Shown: positions 42,911 to 51,006 of the stretch, in pieces | Layout of the letters: each line of letters opens with the position of its first letter | How positions within the stretch are numbered: the stretch's first letter is position 1 | From: Azospirillum rugosum | GTDB taxonomy: Bacteria; Pseudomonadota; Alphaproteobacteria; Azospirillales; Azospirillaceae | Direction: 5' to 3' | DNA: 64,000 nt | Assembly: GCF_017876155.1 (NCBI RefSeq) | Contig: NZ_JAGINP010000014.1 | Location: 157,028 to 221,027 of the forward strand | Program-made: the position numbers and the translations under genes | The notes under the pieces: generated by a model | The model's database searches: none | Told to the model about the DNA's origin: nothing | What the model saw: only the letters and a program-made list of their open reading frames with translations

Positions 42911-43984
42911 ATGAGTGCCGAACCCAACTTTCGCGAAGTCCGCCCGAGCGAGCGGCGCGACCTGCTGGCCCTCGTGGCGCGGGTCGACTCCGAAACCGAC
43001 TTCCTGATGCGGGAGCTTGGCGAGCAGCCGCTGTGGGCGCGCGACCTTGCGGGCTTCCTGGCGACCGGCAACTCGACGATCCTCGTGGCGGAGGCCGGCG
43101 GCGCGCCGGTCGGCTTCCTCAGCGCCCACGGCGGGCGGTTCCGGCGCAACCGGGGCGTGGCGACGCTGGCCGTCGGAGTCCTGCGGGAGTGGAGCGGGCG
43201 CGGCGTTGCCACCGGCCTGTTCCGCGCGGCCGAGGACTGGGCGCGGGGCGCCGGCCTGCACCGGCTGGAGCTGACGGTGGCGGAGACGAACCCGCGGGCC
43301 CGCGCGCTCTACGACCGGCTGGGGTTCCAGGACGAGGGGCCGATGCGCGACACGCTGCGCGTCAAGGGCGCCTGGCGGAGCGAGCGGCTGATGGGAAAGT
43401 TCATCGGCGCCGACGCGGCGATGCCCGACTGGCCGCCCCTGGCCCTGGACGCCCTGCCGCCGGCACCGCTGGACGGGCTGGAGATCCGCCGGGCCGAGCC
43501 GGCCGACGCCGCGGCCTATTTCGCTTACGACCGCGCGGTGCGCGGCGAGACCCATTTCCTGATGCGCACCGCCGACGAGAGCCTTGCCGACGTCGCCGCG
43601 GCGCGCCGCTTCCTGGCCGAGCAGCGGATCGGCGACCGCAGCGCCACGCTGGTCGCGGCGGTGGACGGGGGCATTGCCGGGACGGTGTCCCTGTGGACAG
43701 GCGTCTACGCGCGCGCCGCGCACGAGGCCGGGCTGGGGCTCGCCGTGCGGCGGGAATACTGGGCGAGCGGGATCGGCGGCCGGCTGATGGAGGCCGCGGA
43801 GGCCTGGGTGCGGGCGCGCGGGCTGCACCGGCTGGCGCTCTGGGTCTTCGCCCACAACACGCGCGCCCGCGCCTTCTACCGCGCCCAGGGCTTCGAGGAG
43901 GAAGCGACCGCCCGCCGCTACGCACTGATCGACGGGCGGTACGCGGACCAGGTGCTGATGGCGAAGCTGTACCGGTATGATTGA
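42911..43984 (+). CDS. Tandem GNAT acetyltransferase
   Basis: A 357-residue protein with two GNAT domains: residues 1-165 (LREWSGRGVATGLFRAAEDW with the acetyl-CoA loop R-G-V-A-T-G) and about 190-355 (VRREYWASGIGGRLMEAAEA, then HNTRARAFYRAQGFEEEA). Both halves keep the pyrophosphate-binding loop and NxRARxxYxxxGF segment. ATG at 42911 (MSAEPNFREVRPSERRDLL) is chosen over a GTG at 42893. Acceptor substrate unknown. Confidence 0.88.
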   Translation: MSAEPNFREVRPSERRDLLALVARVDSETDFLMRELGEQPLWARDLAGFLATGNSTILVAEAGGAPVGFLSAHGGRFRRNRGVATLAVGVLREWSGRGVATGLFRAAEDWARGAGLHRLELTVAETNPRARALYDRLGFQDEGPMRDTLRVKGAWRSERLMGKFIGADAAMPDWPPLALDALPPAPLDGLEIRRAEPADAAAYFAYDRAVRGETHFLMRTADESLADVAAARRFLAEQRIGDRSATLVAAVDGGIAGTVSLWTGVYARAAHEAGLGLAVRREYWASGIGGRLMEAAEAWVRARGLHRLALWVFAHNTRARAFYRAQGFEEEATARRYALIDGRYADQVLMAKLYRYD

Positions 43985-44026
43985 TCGGGAAGGCGTGGCG
44001 CCTCCCCTCGGCGCTCCCCCTCTCCA

Positions 44027-44114
44027 CCGTCATCCCAGCGAAGGCTGGGATCCAGGAAACTCCGCCGTTAAGCGGCTGATGTGCCCTGGATTCCCGCCTT
44101 CGCGGGAATGACGG
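44027..44114. repeat. Palindrome of the CGTCATTCCCGCGAAGGC type
   Basis: Left arm CCGTCATCCCAGCGAAGGCT with TGGGATCCAGG; right arm CCTGGATTCCCGCCTTCGCG with GGAATGACGG. A hairpin of this widespread proteobacterial intergenic family, between convergent genes. Confidence 0.85.
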
Positions 44115-44147
44115 TTGAAAAAGGCACCTCTCCGAACGTCAGAATCC

Positions 44148-45281
44148 TCACGCCACCCCCACCGACCGCGCCCTGCCCGCGACGAGGTCGTCGTAGAGAG
44201 TCAGGTAACGGTCGCTCATGACCTCCAGGGAGTAGCGCGCGCGGGCGACGGCGCGGCAGGCGTCGGGGTCGATGGTCTCGCAGTCCTCGATGGCGCGGGC
44301 CATGGATGCTGCGTCCTCCACCAGGAAGCCGGTCACGCCCGGCTCCACGATGTCGGCGAGCGCGCCGGTCGGGAAGGCGACCACCGGCGTGCCGCAGGCC
44401 AGCGCCTCCAGCGCGGCCATCGCCGTCGGGTCCGGCGTCAGGCTGGGCGCCAGCAGGCAGCGCGCCGCCCCCAGCATCCAGCGCTTGCGGGCGAAGCCGA
44501 TCTGCCCGAGGAAGCGGCGCTTGGTGTCGAGCCGCGGCCGGATCTCCTCCTGCAAATAGCGCTGCTCGTCGGGGCTGCGCGACAGCTCGCCGCCGAGAAG
44601 GAGCTGGATGTCCACCTCCCGCGCGGCGTCCAGGGCGATGTGGAAGCCGTGGTCCCGCTCGATGGTGCCGAGGCAGACGGCGAAGCGGCGCTTGGGCACG
44701 CGGATGTGCAGCCGGTCGACCGGCACCCCCACCTCGATGGGCGGCAGTAGGGCGATCCCCGGCGGTGCGGCGCGGGTTTGCTCGGCGGACACGCCCTGCA
44801 GGTGCGTGTGGGGACGCCGGGGCGCCAGGACGCCGTCCGGGTAGCGGTCCAGCGGCTCGTACAGGGTGACCAGCACCGGCACGCCCGGCGGCGGCAGCAA
44901 CGCGGTGAAGTCGTGGACATGCAGGTGGACGAGGTCAACCGCGTGCCGCTCCACCGCGTCGGCCACCATGGCCGCGACACGGCGGAGCACGGCGGTCCGC
45001 GCGGCCTCGGTCGGTGCGGTTCCCTGCGCCGCGGCGTGGACGCGCGGCAGGGGCAGCAGCGTTCCGGCCACGGCCGACCCTTCCGGCGCCAGCACCAGCG
45101 AACGGTGGCCGGCGCGCAGGAGCGCCGCGTCGATGGCGGCGACCACCTGCTCGGCCGGGCCGTCGTTGTCGGTGCCAAGGGCGGTGAAGGGCGACGCGAC
45201 GGACAGGACGGTCAGCCCGCCCGACGCGCCGCCCGCCGGTCCTCTGGGGGCAAGGGCGCCTGGGGATGGTAAATCTTCCAT
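44148..45281 (-). CDS. Glycosyltransferase family 4-like
   Basis: A 377-residue GT-B glycosyltransferase. The N-terminal domain binds the acceptor (DNDGPAEQVVAAIDAALL, DLVHLHVHDF); the C-terminal domain carries FAVCLGTIERDHGFHIALDA and the donor-binding segment LACGTPVVAFPTGALADIVE. It probably transfers a sugar from a nucleotide donor in the cytoplasm. Last gene of the cassette, four bases behind the glycosidase-like gene. Confidence 0.88.
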   Translation of the reverse strand: MEDLPSPGALAPRGPAGGASGGLTVLSVASPFTALGTDNDGPAEQVVAAIDAALLRAGHRSLVLAPEGSAVAGTLLPLPRVHAAAQGTAPTEAARTAVLRRVAAMVADAVERHAVDLVHLHVHDFTALLPPPGVPVLVTLYEPLDRYPDGVLAPRRPHTHLQGVSAEQTRAAPPGIALLPPIEVGVPVDRLHIRVPKRRFAVCLGTIERDHGFHIALDAAREVDIQLLLGGELSRSPDEQRYLQEEIRPRLDTKRRFLGQIGFARKRWMLGAARCLLAPSLTPDPTAMAALEALACGTPVVAFPTGALADIVEPGVTGFLVEDAASMARAIEDCETIDPDACRAVARARYSLEVMSDRYLTLYDDLVAGRARSVGVA

Positions 45282-45285
45282 GGCC

Positions 45286-46209
45286 TTACTCCGCCGCCGC
45301 GTTGGACCGGACGGCGGAGGCGACGGGGCCGTAGCGCCGCACCATGTCCGCGCAGAACTGGGCGAATTCCTCCTTCACCTGCGGCGGGCTGGTGTGGTGG
45401 GGCTCGATGCCGCGGTGCTCCGGCGTGAAGCAGAAGGTGACCGTGACGTTGAAGTCGGCCAACGCCTCCATCTGCCGGTCGAACCAGTCCAGCGCCCCGT
45501 CGCGGTAACTGTCGGCCCAGCTCAGGCCGGTCCGCAGGTAGGTGACGCCCAGGTCCTTCATGCGCTGCACGCCCTCGTCCAGCCGGTGGTCCTGGAAATG
45601 GAACCACTGGCACAGGCCGAAGTCGGGTGCGGCCTTGCGGAAATGCTGGTAGGCCGGCTTCTCCGTCCCGTCCTCGCGGACCAGGCCCATGTAGAAGTGG
45701 CGGTAGTAGGACGACCCCTCCGCCTCGCGGTGGCGGGTGGTGGCGGGCCAGGCGCGCGGCAGGTCGAACAGGCTGTACCAGTGGGCGCGCGGCACGCGGC
45801 CGCGCAGCAGCTCCACGGTGCGCTCCAGCCCGAAGACCTGCACCTCCTCCGCCCCGAAGGTGGAGATGCCGACCTCCGACACCCACACGGGCAGGTCGGT
45901 GACCGCCTGGATTTCCTTCAGCTTGTCCGGCCAGTCGTTGATCTGCCAGTGGTTCCAGTCCAGCGGGAAGCCGTGCACGGCGACCGCGTCCAGATGGTCC
46001 AGCACGCCGCGGTTCTTCATGTTGGTCATGAAGACCGGGTCGATGGGCGAGATGCCGCCCAGCACCTTCGGCAGGGTCGGGTTGACCTCCGCGATCGCGT
46101 CCGCCGCGCCGATCACCATGTCGGCGAATTGGCTCCAGTCCGGGTCGATCTGAAAGTCCCAATGGGATTTGTTGTTCGGCTCGTTCCAGAGCATTACCGC
46201 TTCGATCAT
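45286..46209 (-). CDS. Glycosidase-like TIM barrel, apparently circularly permuted
   Basis: A 307-residue protein of the clan GH-A type (beta-xylosidase/GH39-like). The acid-base motif is at the very N-terminus (Glu10, MLWNEPNNKSHW), normally at strand 4, and the nucleophile motif follows (Glu112, VWVSEVGISTFG, strand 7). Residues from about 205 (GVQRMKDLGVTYLRTGLSWA, then ALADFNVTVTFCFTPEHRGI) look like strands 1-3, which normally precede NEP. The order is therefore 4-8 then 1-3. ATG at 46209 has GGGACGAGG upstream, arguing against simple truncation. No signal peptide; cytosolic action inferred. Confidence 0.75.
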   Translation of the reverse strand: MIEAVMLWNEPNNKSHWDFQIDPDWSQFADMVIGAADAIAEVNPTLPKVLGGISPIDPVFMTNMKNRGVLDHLDAVAVHGFPLDWNHWQINDWPDKLKEIQAVTDLPVWVSEVGISTFGAEEVQVFGLERTVELLRGRVPRAHWYSLFDLPRAWPATTRHREAEGSSYYRHFYMGLVREDGTEKPAYQHFRKAAPDFGLCQWFHFQDHRLDEGVQRMKDLGVTYLRTGLSWADSYRDGALDWFDRQMEALADFNVTVTFCFTPEHRGIEPHHTSPPQVKEEFAQFCADMVRRYGPVASAVRSNAAAE

Positions 46210-46254
46210 GCCTCGTCCCTTTATTGGTATTTATGATGAATTTTATTCTTTATT

Positions 46255-46435
46255 CCCTCTCCCCTCTGGGGAGAGGGTTAGGGTGAGGGGGTCTTGCATC
46301 TGCTGAATTTCCCGGTCCCCCGACATCCCCCTCACCCCGACCCTCTCCCCGCTTTCGGCGGACCTTTGGTCCGCCTGTCGCGTCAGCGCAAACTTCGTTT
46401 GCGCGTGAGCAGAGGGGAGAGGGGGATTGGGTCAT
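46255..46435. repeat. CCCTCTCCCC palindromes between cassette genes
   Basis: Left unit CCCTCTCCCCTCTGGGGAGA with GGGTTAGGGTGAGGGGG; right unit CCCCCTCACCCCGACCCTCT and an inserted hairpin (GCGCAAACTTCGTTTGCGC). It separates the methyltransferase and glycosidase genes and reaches the methyltransferase stop. Confidence 0.8.
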
Positions 46436-47205
46436 CCCCGCGCCGGGTGCACCGTTTCCACGAAGTCCGACCGCCCCCCGCGGCGGCAGACGAACACCTC
46501 CTCCTCCGGATGTTCCAGGATGGTGAAGCCGGACGAGCGCAGCATGGCCTCCATGCCGGCCCGGTTCGGGATCCACCAGTTGGTCTCGTCGTTGCTGTAC
46601 TTGTTTTCTACGAAAACCATCCGCGGGTAACCGGGGCGTTCGAAGTGTTCGGTCTCGCTGAAGGGATAGTCGTCCTGCACCGGGAAGACGACGTCCGGTC
46701 CGCGCAGCATGGACTGGAAGACCAGGATGTCCTTGGCGACGTGCTCCCAAATGAGATCGAGCGCCAAGAGGGGGTGGCGCAGGTGGTAGAGCACCCCCAT
46801 GAAAAGGACGACATCGAACTTCTCCTTCAGGAGAGCAACGTCGTAGACGGACAGCTTGCGGAACTCGATGTCCGCCCCCATGACTTCGGCGGCGAAGCGC
46901 GCCTGGTTCAGGTAGACGTCGTCGAAATCCACGGCCACGACGCGGTCGGCGCCGCGCCGCTTCATCTCGATGGCGTAGAAGCCGCCGTTGCAGCCGATGT
47001 CCAGCACCGTCTTGCCGGACAGGTCCTCCGGGATGGCGTGCGCGAAGCGCCGCCACTTGATCGCCGGATAGTCGCCGAGGAAATGGTCCGGCGCCGTCCG
47101 CACGCCCTTCAGGTCGATGTTGTGGAACCAGCGGCCAAGCTCGCGGACACGTCGTTCAATGGCTTGGCGTTCAATGGCTTGGCGTTCGATGGTTTCTGGT
47201 GTCAT
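46432..47205 (-). CDS. CmoB-like SAM methyltransferase (Rta_06860-type)
   Basis: A 257-residue Rossmann methyltransferase. Motif I is KTVLDIGCNGGFYAIEMKRR, then VVAVDFDDVYLNQARFAAEV and LFMGVLYHLRHPLLALD. Relatives are CmoB-like proteins and the DUF1698 group; those outside tRNA modification often sit with glycosyltransferases, as here. The N-terminus contains a threefold ERQAIERQAIER repeat. The start codon overlaps the upstream nucleotidyltransferase stop by four bases. Confidence 0.85.
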   Translation of the reverse strand: MTPETIERQAIERQAIERRVRELGRWFHNIDLKGVRTAPDHFLGDYPAIKWRRFAHAIPEDLSGKTVLDIGCNGGFYAIEMKRRGADRVVAVDFDDVYLNQARFAAEVMGADIEFRKLSVYDVALLKEKFDVVLFMGVLYHLRHPLLALDLIWEHVAKDILVFQSMLRGPDVVFPVQDDYPFSETEHFERPGYPRMVFVENKYSNDETNWWIPNRAGMEAMLRSSGFTILEHPEEEVFVCRRGGRSDFVETVHPARG

Positions 47206-47957
47206 TCCGCGGCCTCCCGTGCCGTGCCGTTCAGCAGCCCGTCGCTCAGCAGGTTCAGCGCGGCGCGGTAGCCGCGCACCGTCCCGACGTCGACGTAGGA
47301 GGTGCCGGCGCGCACGCCGACCGCCTCCCCGCCCTGGCCGATCCAGGCGTTGATCAGCGTTCCCATGAATTCGTCCCGGCGCTCCCGCGCCTCCCACAGG
47401 GCGTGCAGTTCGTGCAGCACGGCGCCTGGCATCTTGAAGGCGCCCCAGATCCAGCTGGACGTGGCCTGCGGGCTCTTCACCTGGATCTCCAGAACGCGCC
47501 CGCGGTCGTCGGTCACGACGGCGTCGAACAGCTCCGGCTGCTCCACGGGGAAGAGCAGGAAGGAGAGTTTGTCGTCGGGCAGGGCGGCCAGCGCGTCGTC
47601 GGGGAACCACACCGTGTCCGGCAGGCCGATTATCACCGGCTCCGACGGGTGGACCAGGTGGCGGGCGCGGAAGATGGCGTCGCACAGGCCGCCGGGCCGG
47701 GGCTGCACCACATAGGCCACGTCGGCGCCGTCCACCTCCCCGCCGTAGTACTGCAAAATGTCGAATTTGCCCGGCGCGATGACGAAGGCGATCTTGTCCG
47801 CCCCGCCCTTGACCATGCGGTCCACCAGATACTCGCTGACCGCGCGGGGGCGCTCGGTCCCGCCGTCCAGGCGGCTGCCGACGGGCAGCAGCTCCTTGGA
47901 GAAGGCGAGCGGCTGGATGCGCGTGCCGCTGCCCGCGGCCGGGATGATGCCCCACAT
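47202..47957 (-). CDS. Sugar-phosphate nucleotidyltransferase
   Basis: A 251-residue NTP-transferase. The signature is IIPAAGSGTRIQPLAFSKEL (G-x-G-T-R and the Lys of PxSKE), then GLPDTVWFPDDALAAL and a C-terminal YVDVGTVRGYRAALNLL. It likely activates a sugar-1-phosphate or related phosphate (dTTP, UTP or CTP donor unknown). ATG at 47957, two bases behind the glycosyltransferase stop; coupled to the methyltransferase gene downstream. Confidence 0.85.
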   Translation of the reverse strand: MWGIIPAAGSGTRIQPLAFSKELLPVGSRLDGGTERPRAVSEYLVDRMVKGGADKIAFVIAPGKFDILQYYGGEVDGADVAYVVQPRPGGLCDAIFRARHLVHPSEPVIIGLPDTVWFPDDALAALPDDKLSFLLFPVEQPELFDAVVTDDRGRVLEIQVKSPQATSSWIWGAFKMPGAVLHELHALWEARERRDEFMGTLINAWIGQGGEAVGVRAGTSYVDVGTVRGYRAALNLLSDGLLNGTAREAAE

Positions 47958-47959
47958 GC

Positions 47960-49036
47960 TCAGTCGTCGCCTCCGCCTTTGATGTCCAGGATGGAGCGCA
48001 GCTCCCGCACGCGCCGTTCGGCCGTGTGCTCCTCCAGCGTCCGCTCCCGCGCGCGGCGGGCCAGCTGGGCGAGGTGGTCGCGCGGCAGCATCATCGCCGT
48101 GGTGACGTCGTCGGTCTCCCGCGCGACCAGGATGTCGCGGCCCGGCTCGAAGAAGGCCTCCAGCCCCTCCCAATGGTCGGAGATCAGCGGCACGCCGCAG
48201 GCCGCCGCCTCGAACAGGCGGCCGGACGGGCACCAGCCCATGCGCTTCATGGCGTCGCGCGTGACGTTCAGCGTCAGGGTGGAGGAGCAGAAGAAGGCCG
48301 GGTGTTCGGCCGGCGGCAGGTGCCGCACGAAGTGGATGTTGCTGGTCCAGGGGAAGCTGTCCGGATACTGCGCCCCGCCGATGACGAAGCGCCGCCGCGC
48401 CAGCCGCCGCGCCGGCTCGATGAACAGCGCCTCCAGCGCCGCCTGCCGGTCCTCCGCGTAGGTGCCGAGGTAGGACAGGTCGCCGAGGTAGGTCTTCACC
48501 GGGTCCACCGGCCGGTGCACCTCCGGGTCCACCCAGCCGTAGAGCGGGGCGACGTGCCGGGCGCCGAGCCTGGTCTTCAGCTCCTCCAGCGCCCGCCCGC
48601 CGGTGTAGCTCAGCACCGTGTCGAAGCCGCCCAGCCCCTCCGCCGGCAGGTAGGCCGGCCGCTCCCCCGCCTCCAGCCGCGCCAGGGTCACCGGCGTGTC
48701 GAGGTCGTAGAAGACCGTCCGCTGCGCTTTGGAGCCCAGCACCATGTGCGAGGCCGCCTCCCCATCCGGGCAGTAGGAGGTGACCATGGCCACGTCCGCC
48801 TCGTCGGCGTGGCGCTGGGCGTCGGCCGCGACGCTCTCCCAGTCGGAATAGAGCACCAGTTCCCCGCCGGGGATCTCCCACAGGTCGCGGTGCTCCGCGT
48901 AATAGGGGACGTCGCGCTCGAAGAAGACGACGCGGTTGCCGCGGCGCACCAGCGCCTTGACCAGCCCGCGCCACAGCGTGGCGTGCCCGTTGCCCCAGGA
49001 GGAGCTGATGGTGAGTCCGAAGATGACGATTTTCAT
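47960..49036 (-). CDS. CgeB-like glycosyltransferase
   Basis: A 358-residue GT-B protein related to spore-maturation CgeB/YkvP proteins. The N-terminus MKIVIFGLTISSSWGNGHAT is the acceptor-domain Rossmann strand; the C-terminal donor region has PSGRLFEAAACGVPLISDHW. It overlaps the phosphatase gene by four bases at 49033-49036, placing it in the same operon. Confidence 0.85.
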   Translation of the reverse strand: MKIVIFGLTISSSWGNGHATLWRGLVKALVRRGNRVVFFERDVPYYAEHRDLWEIPGGELVLYSDWESVAADAQRHADEADVAMVTSYCPDGEAASHMVLGSKAQRTVFYDLDTPVTLARLEAGERPAYLPAEGLGGFDTVLSYTGGRALEELKTRLGARHVAPLYGWVDPEVHRPVDPVKTYLGDLSYLGTYAEDRQAALEALFIEPARRLARRRFVIGGAQYPDSFPWTSNIHFVRHLPPAEHPAFFCSSTLTLNVTRDAMKRMGWCPSGRLFEAAACGVPLISDHWEGLEAFFEPGRDILVARETDDVTTAMMLPRDHLAQLARRARERTLEEHTAERRVRELRSILDIKGGGDD

Positions 49037-49677
49037 GATGCCGGCGCCATGCTCCCATCGTCAGAACTGCCGTTGAGGCGCAGGACCTTCGGGGTCCAGC
49101 CGTCGATGGCTAGAACAGAAATCGAGGCCGGAGAGACCTCGATGCGCAGAAACAAATCGATGGGTACCCCGAGGTAGTAGGCCAGCGCCGCGCGGATCGC
49201 GTCGCCATGGCTGACCAGCACGTGGATGCCCCCAGGATCGTCGGCGCATAGCCGGTTGAGGAAGCCGACCATGCGGGCCTGCACCTCCAGCGTGGTCTCC
49301 CCGCCCGGCGCGCGGGCCAGGCTGCGGGCGCCATTCCACTGGCGCCAGGCCGGGTCGGCGTCCAGGTCGGGGAAGTCGCGGCCGGTCCAGGCGCCGAACT
49401 CCACCTCCAGCAGGGCGTCGGCGGTCTGGATGGGCAGGCCCAGCGCGCGGGCGATCGGCTCCGCCGTCTGCTGCGTGCGGGGCAGGGGGCTGGCCCACAG
49501 GCCCGTCACCTGTTGCCCGCCCGCCCACAGCCCGGCCGCCCGCTCCCGCGCGAACCAGCGGCCGAGCCGTTCGGCCTGCTGGCGCCCCGTGTCGTTCAAG
49601 GACGTGTCCATGCGGCCGGCGATGCCGCGGCCGATCCAGTCATGGTCGGCGTGGCGGACGAGGTAGAGGATGGTCAT
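49033..49677 (-). CDS. Histidine phosphatase family protein
   Basis: A 214-residue phosphoglycerate-mutase-like phosphatase. The catalytic histidine lies in ILYLVRHADHD (His9, RHA instead of RHG); the proton donor is likely in LLEVEFGAWTGRD and the second His in HVLVSHGDAIRA. It may dephosphorylate inositol phosphate made by the adjacent gene; this is inference from context. It starts 15 bases behind the inositol-phosphate synthase stop. Confidence 0.88.
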   Translation of the reverse strand: MTILYLVRHADHDWIGRGIAGRMDTSLNDTGRQQAERLGRWFARERAAGLWAGGQQVTGLWASPLPRTQQTAEPIARALGLPIQTADALLEVEFGAWTGRDFPDLDADPAWRQWNGARSLARAPGGETTLEVQARMVGFLNRLCADDPGGIHVLVSHGDAIRAALAYYLGVPIDLFLRIEVSPASISVLAIDGWTPKVLRLNGSSDDGSMAPAS

Positions 49678-49692
49678 CGATCCGTTCCCCCC

Positions 49693-50778
49693 TCAGCAGG
49701 GGTCACCGGACTCGATGAAGCGTTCCGTGCGAAGCCGCGCCTCGTTGTCGGTGAACTGCACCGGCGGCGACTTCATGAAGTAGGAGCTTGGCCCCTCCAG
49801 CGGCCCGCCGATGCCACGGTCCAGCGCAAGCTTGGCGCAGCGCACCGCGTCGATGACCACACCCGCGGAGTTCGGGCTGTCCCACACCTCCAGCTTCAGC
49901 TCCAGGTTCAGGGGCACGCCGCCAAAGGCTTCCCCCTCCATGCGGATGTGGCAGAACTTGCGGTCGGCTAGCCAGGGCACATGGTCGCTGGGGCCGATGT
50001 GGCAATCCCCCGCGTCCATGGCGTGGCCGAGCTGGCTGGTGACGGCGCGGGTCTTGGAGATCTTCTTGGACTCCAGCCGCTCCCGTTCCAGCATGTTCAG
50101 GAAATCGGTGTTGCCGCCGAAGTTCAGCTGGTAGGTGCGCTCCAGCAGCACGCCGCGCTCGCGGAACAGGTTGGCGAGCACGCGGTGGATGATGGTGGCG
50201 CCGACCTGGCTCTTGATGTCGTCGCCGACGATCGGCACGCGCTTTTCCGTGAAGCGCCGCGCCCAGACGGGGTCGGAGGCGATGAAGACCGGGATGCAGT
50301 TGACGAAGGCGCAGCCGGCCTCCAGCGCGCGCTCCGCGTACCAGCGCGTCGCCTCCTCCGATCCCACGGGCAGGTAGGACACCAGCACGTCGGTCTTCGT
50401 GGCCTTCAGGATGGCGGTGACGTCGTCCTCGCCGATGTCGGCCTCTTCCACCACGCCGGTCAGGTAGCGGCCCAGCCCGTCCAGCGTCGGCCCGCGGTGC
50501 ACCGGCACGCCGAGATGCGGCACCTCGGCGAAGCGGATGGTGTTGTTGGGTGCTGCCCCGATGGCCTCCGACAGGTCGCGGCCGACCTTGGCGGCCGACA
50601 CGTCGAAGGCGGCGGAGAACGCGATGTCGCCGACATGGTACCCACCGAGCCGGACATGCATCAGGCCGGGCACGTCGGCATCGTCCTGGGCATCGCGGTA
50701 ATACTGCACGCCTTGAACCAGCGACGACGCGCAGTTCCCCACCCCGACGATCGCCACCCGCACGGACTTTCCGGTCAT
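49693..50778 (-). CDS. Inositol-3-phosphate synthase
   Basis: Converts glucose-6-phosphate to inositol phosphate with NAD. The 361-residue protein has VRVAIVGVGNCASSLVQGVQ, IGDDIKSQVGATIIHRVLA and LNFGGNTDFLNMLERERLES, typical of the actinobacterial/short form. ATG at 50778 begins MTGKSVRVAIVGVG. It heads the glycoconjugate cassette. A palindrome separates it from the upstream alcohol-dehydrogenase gene. Confidence 0.92.
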   Translation of the reverse strand: MTGKSVRVAIVGVGNCASSLVQGVQYYRDAQDDADVPGLMHVRLGGYHVGDIAFSAAFDVSAAKVGRDLSEAIGAAPNNTIRFAEVPHLGVPVHRGPTLDGLGRYLTGVVEEADIGEDDVTAILKATKTDVLVSYLPVGSEEATRWYAERALEAGCAFVNCIPVFIASDPVWARRFTEKRVPIVGDDIKSQVGATIIHRVLANLFRERGVLLERTYQLNFGGNTDFLNMLERERLESKKISKTRAVTSQLGHAMDAGDCHIGPSDHVPWLADRKFCHIRMEGEAFGGVPLNLELKLEVWDSPNSAGVVIDAVRCAKLALDRGIGGPLEGPSSYFMKSPPVQFTDNEARLRTERFIESGDPC

Positions 50779-50910
50779 CGTTCCCTCAGGATCCAGGACG
50801 CCGCTTGCGCGGCATTTGTCCGGAAAACGAGGTGTGTGCGAACGTGTTCCGAAACCGACGGTGGCGCGTACGGAGTGCCCAATTCCCTCCCGACCGAAAT
50901 CGTCATCTTC

Positions 50911-50996
50911 GTAGGTTGGGTGGAGGCGCAGCCGCAACCCGACACCGGTCGCAAGGCGGCGCCTGTCGGGTTGCGCCGGCGCTCCACCCGACCTAC
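50911..50996. repeat. GTAGGTTGGGTGGAGC family palindrome, copy 2
   Basis: GTAGGTTGGGTGGAGGCGCA opens it and GCTCCACCCGACCTAC closes it, with internal CAACCCGAC and GTCGGGTTGCG arms. It lies upstream of the inositol-phosphate synthase gene. Confidence 0.88.
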
Positions 50997-51006
50997 GAAA
51001 AGGCGG

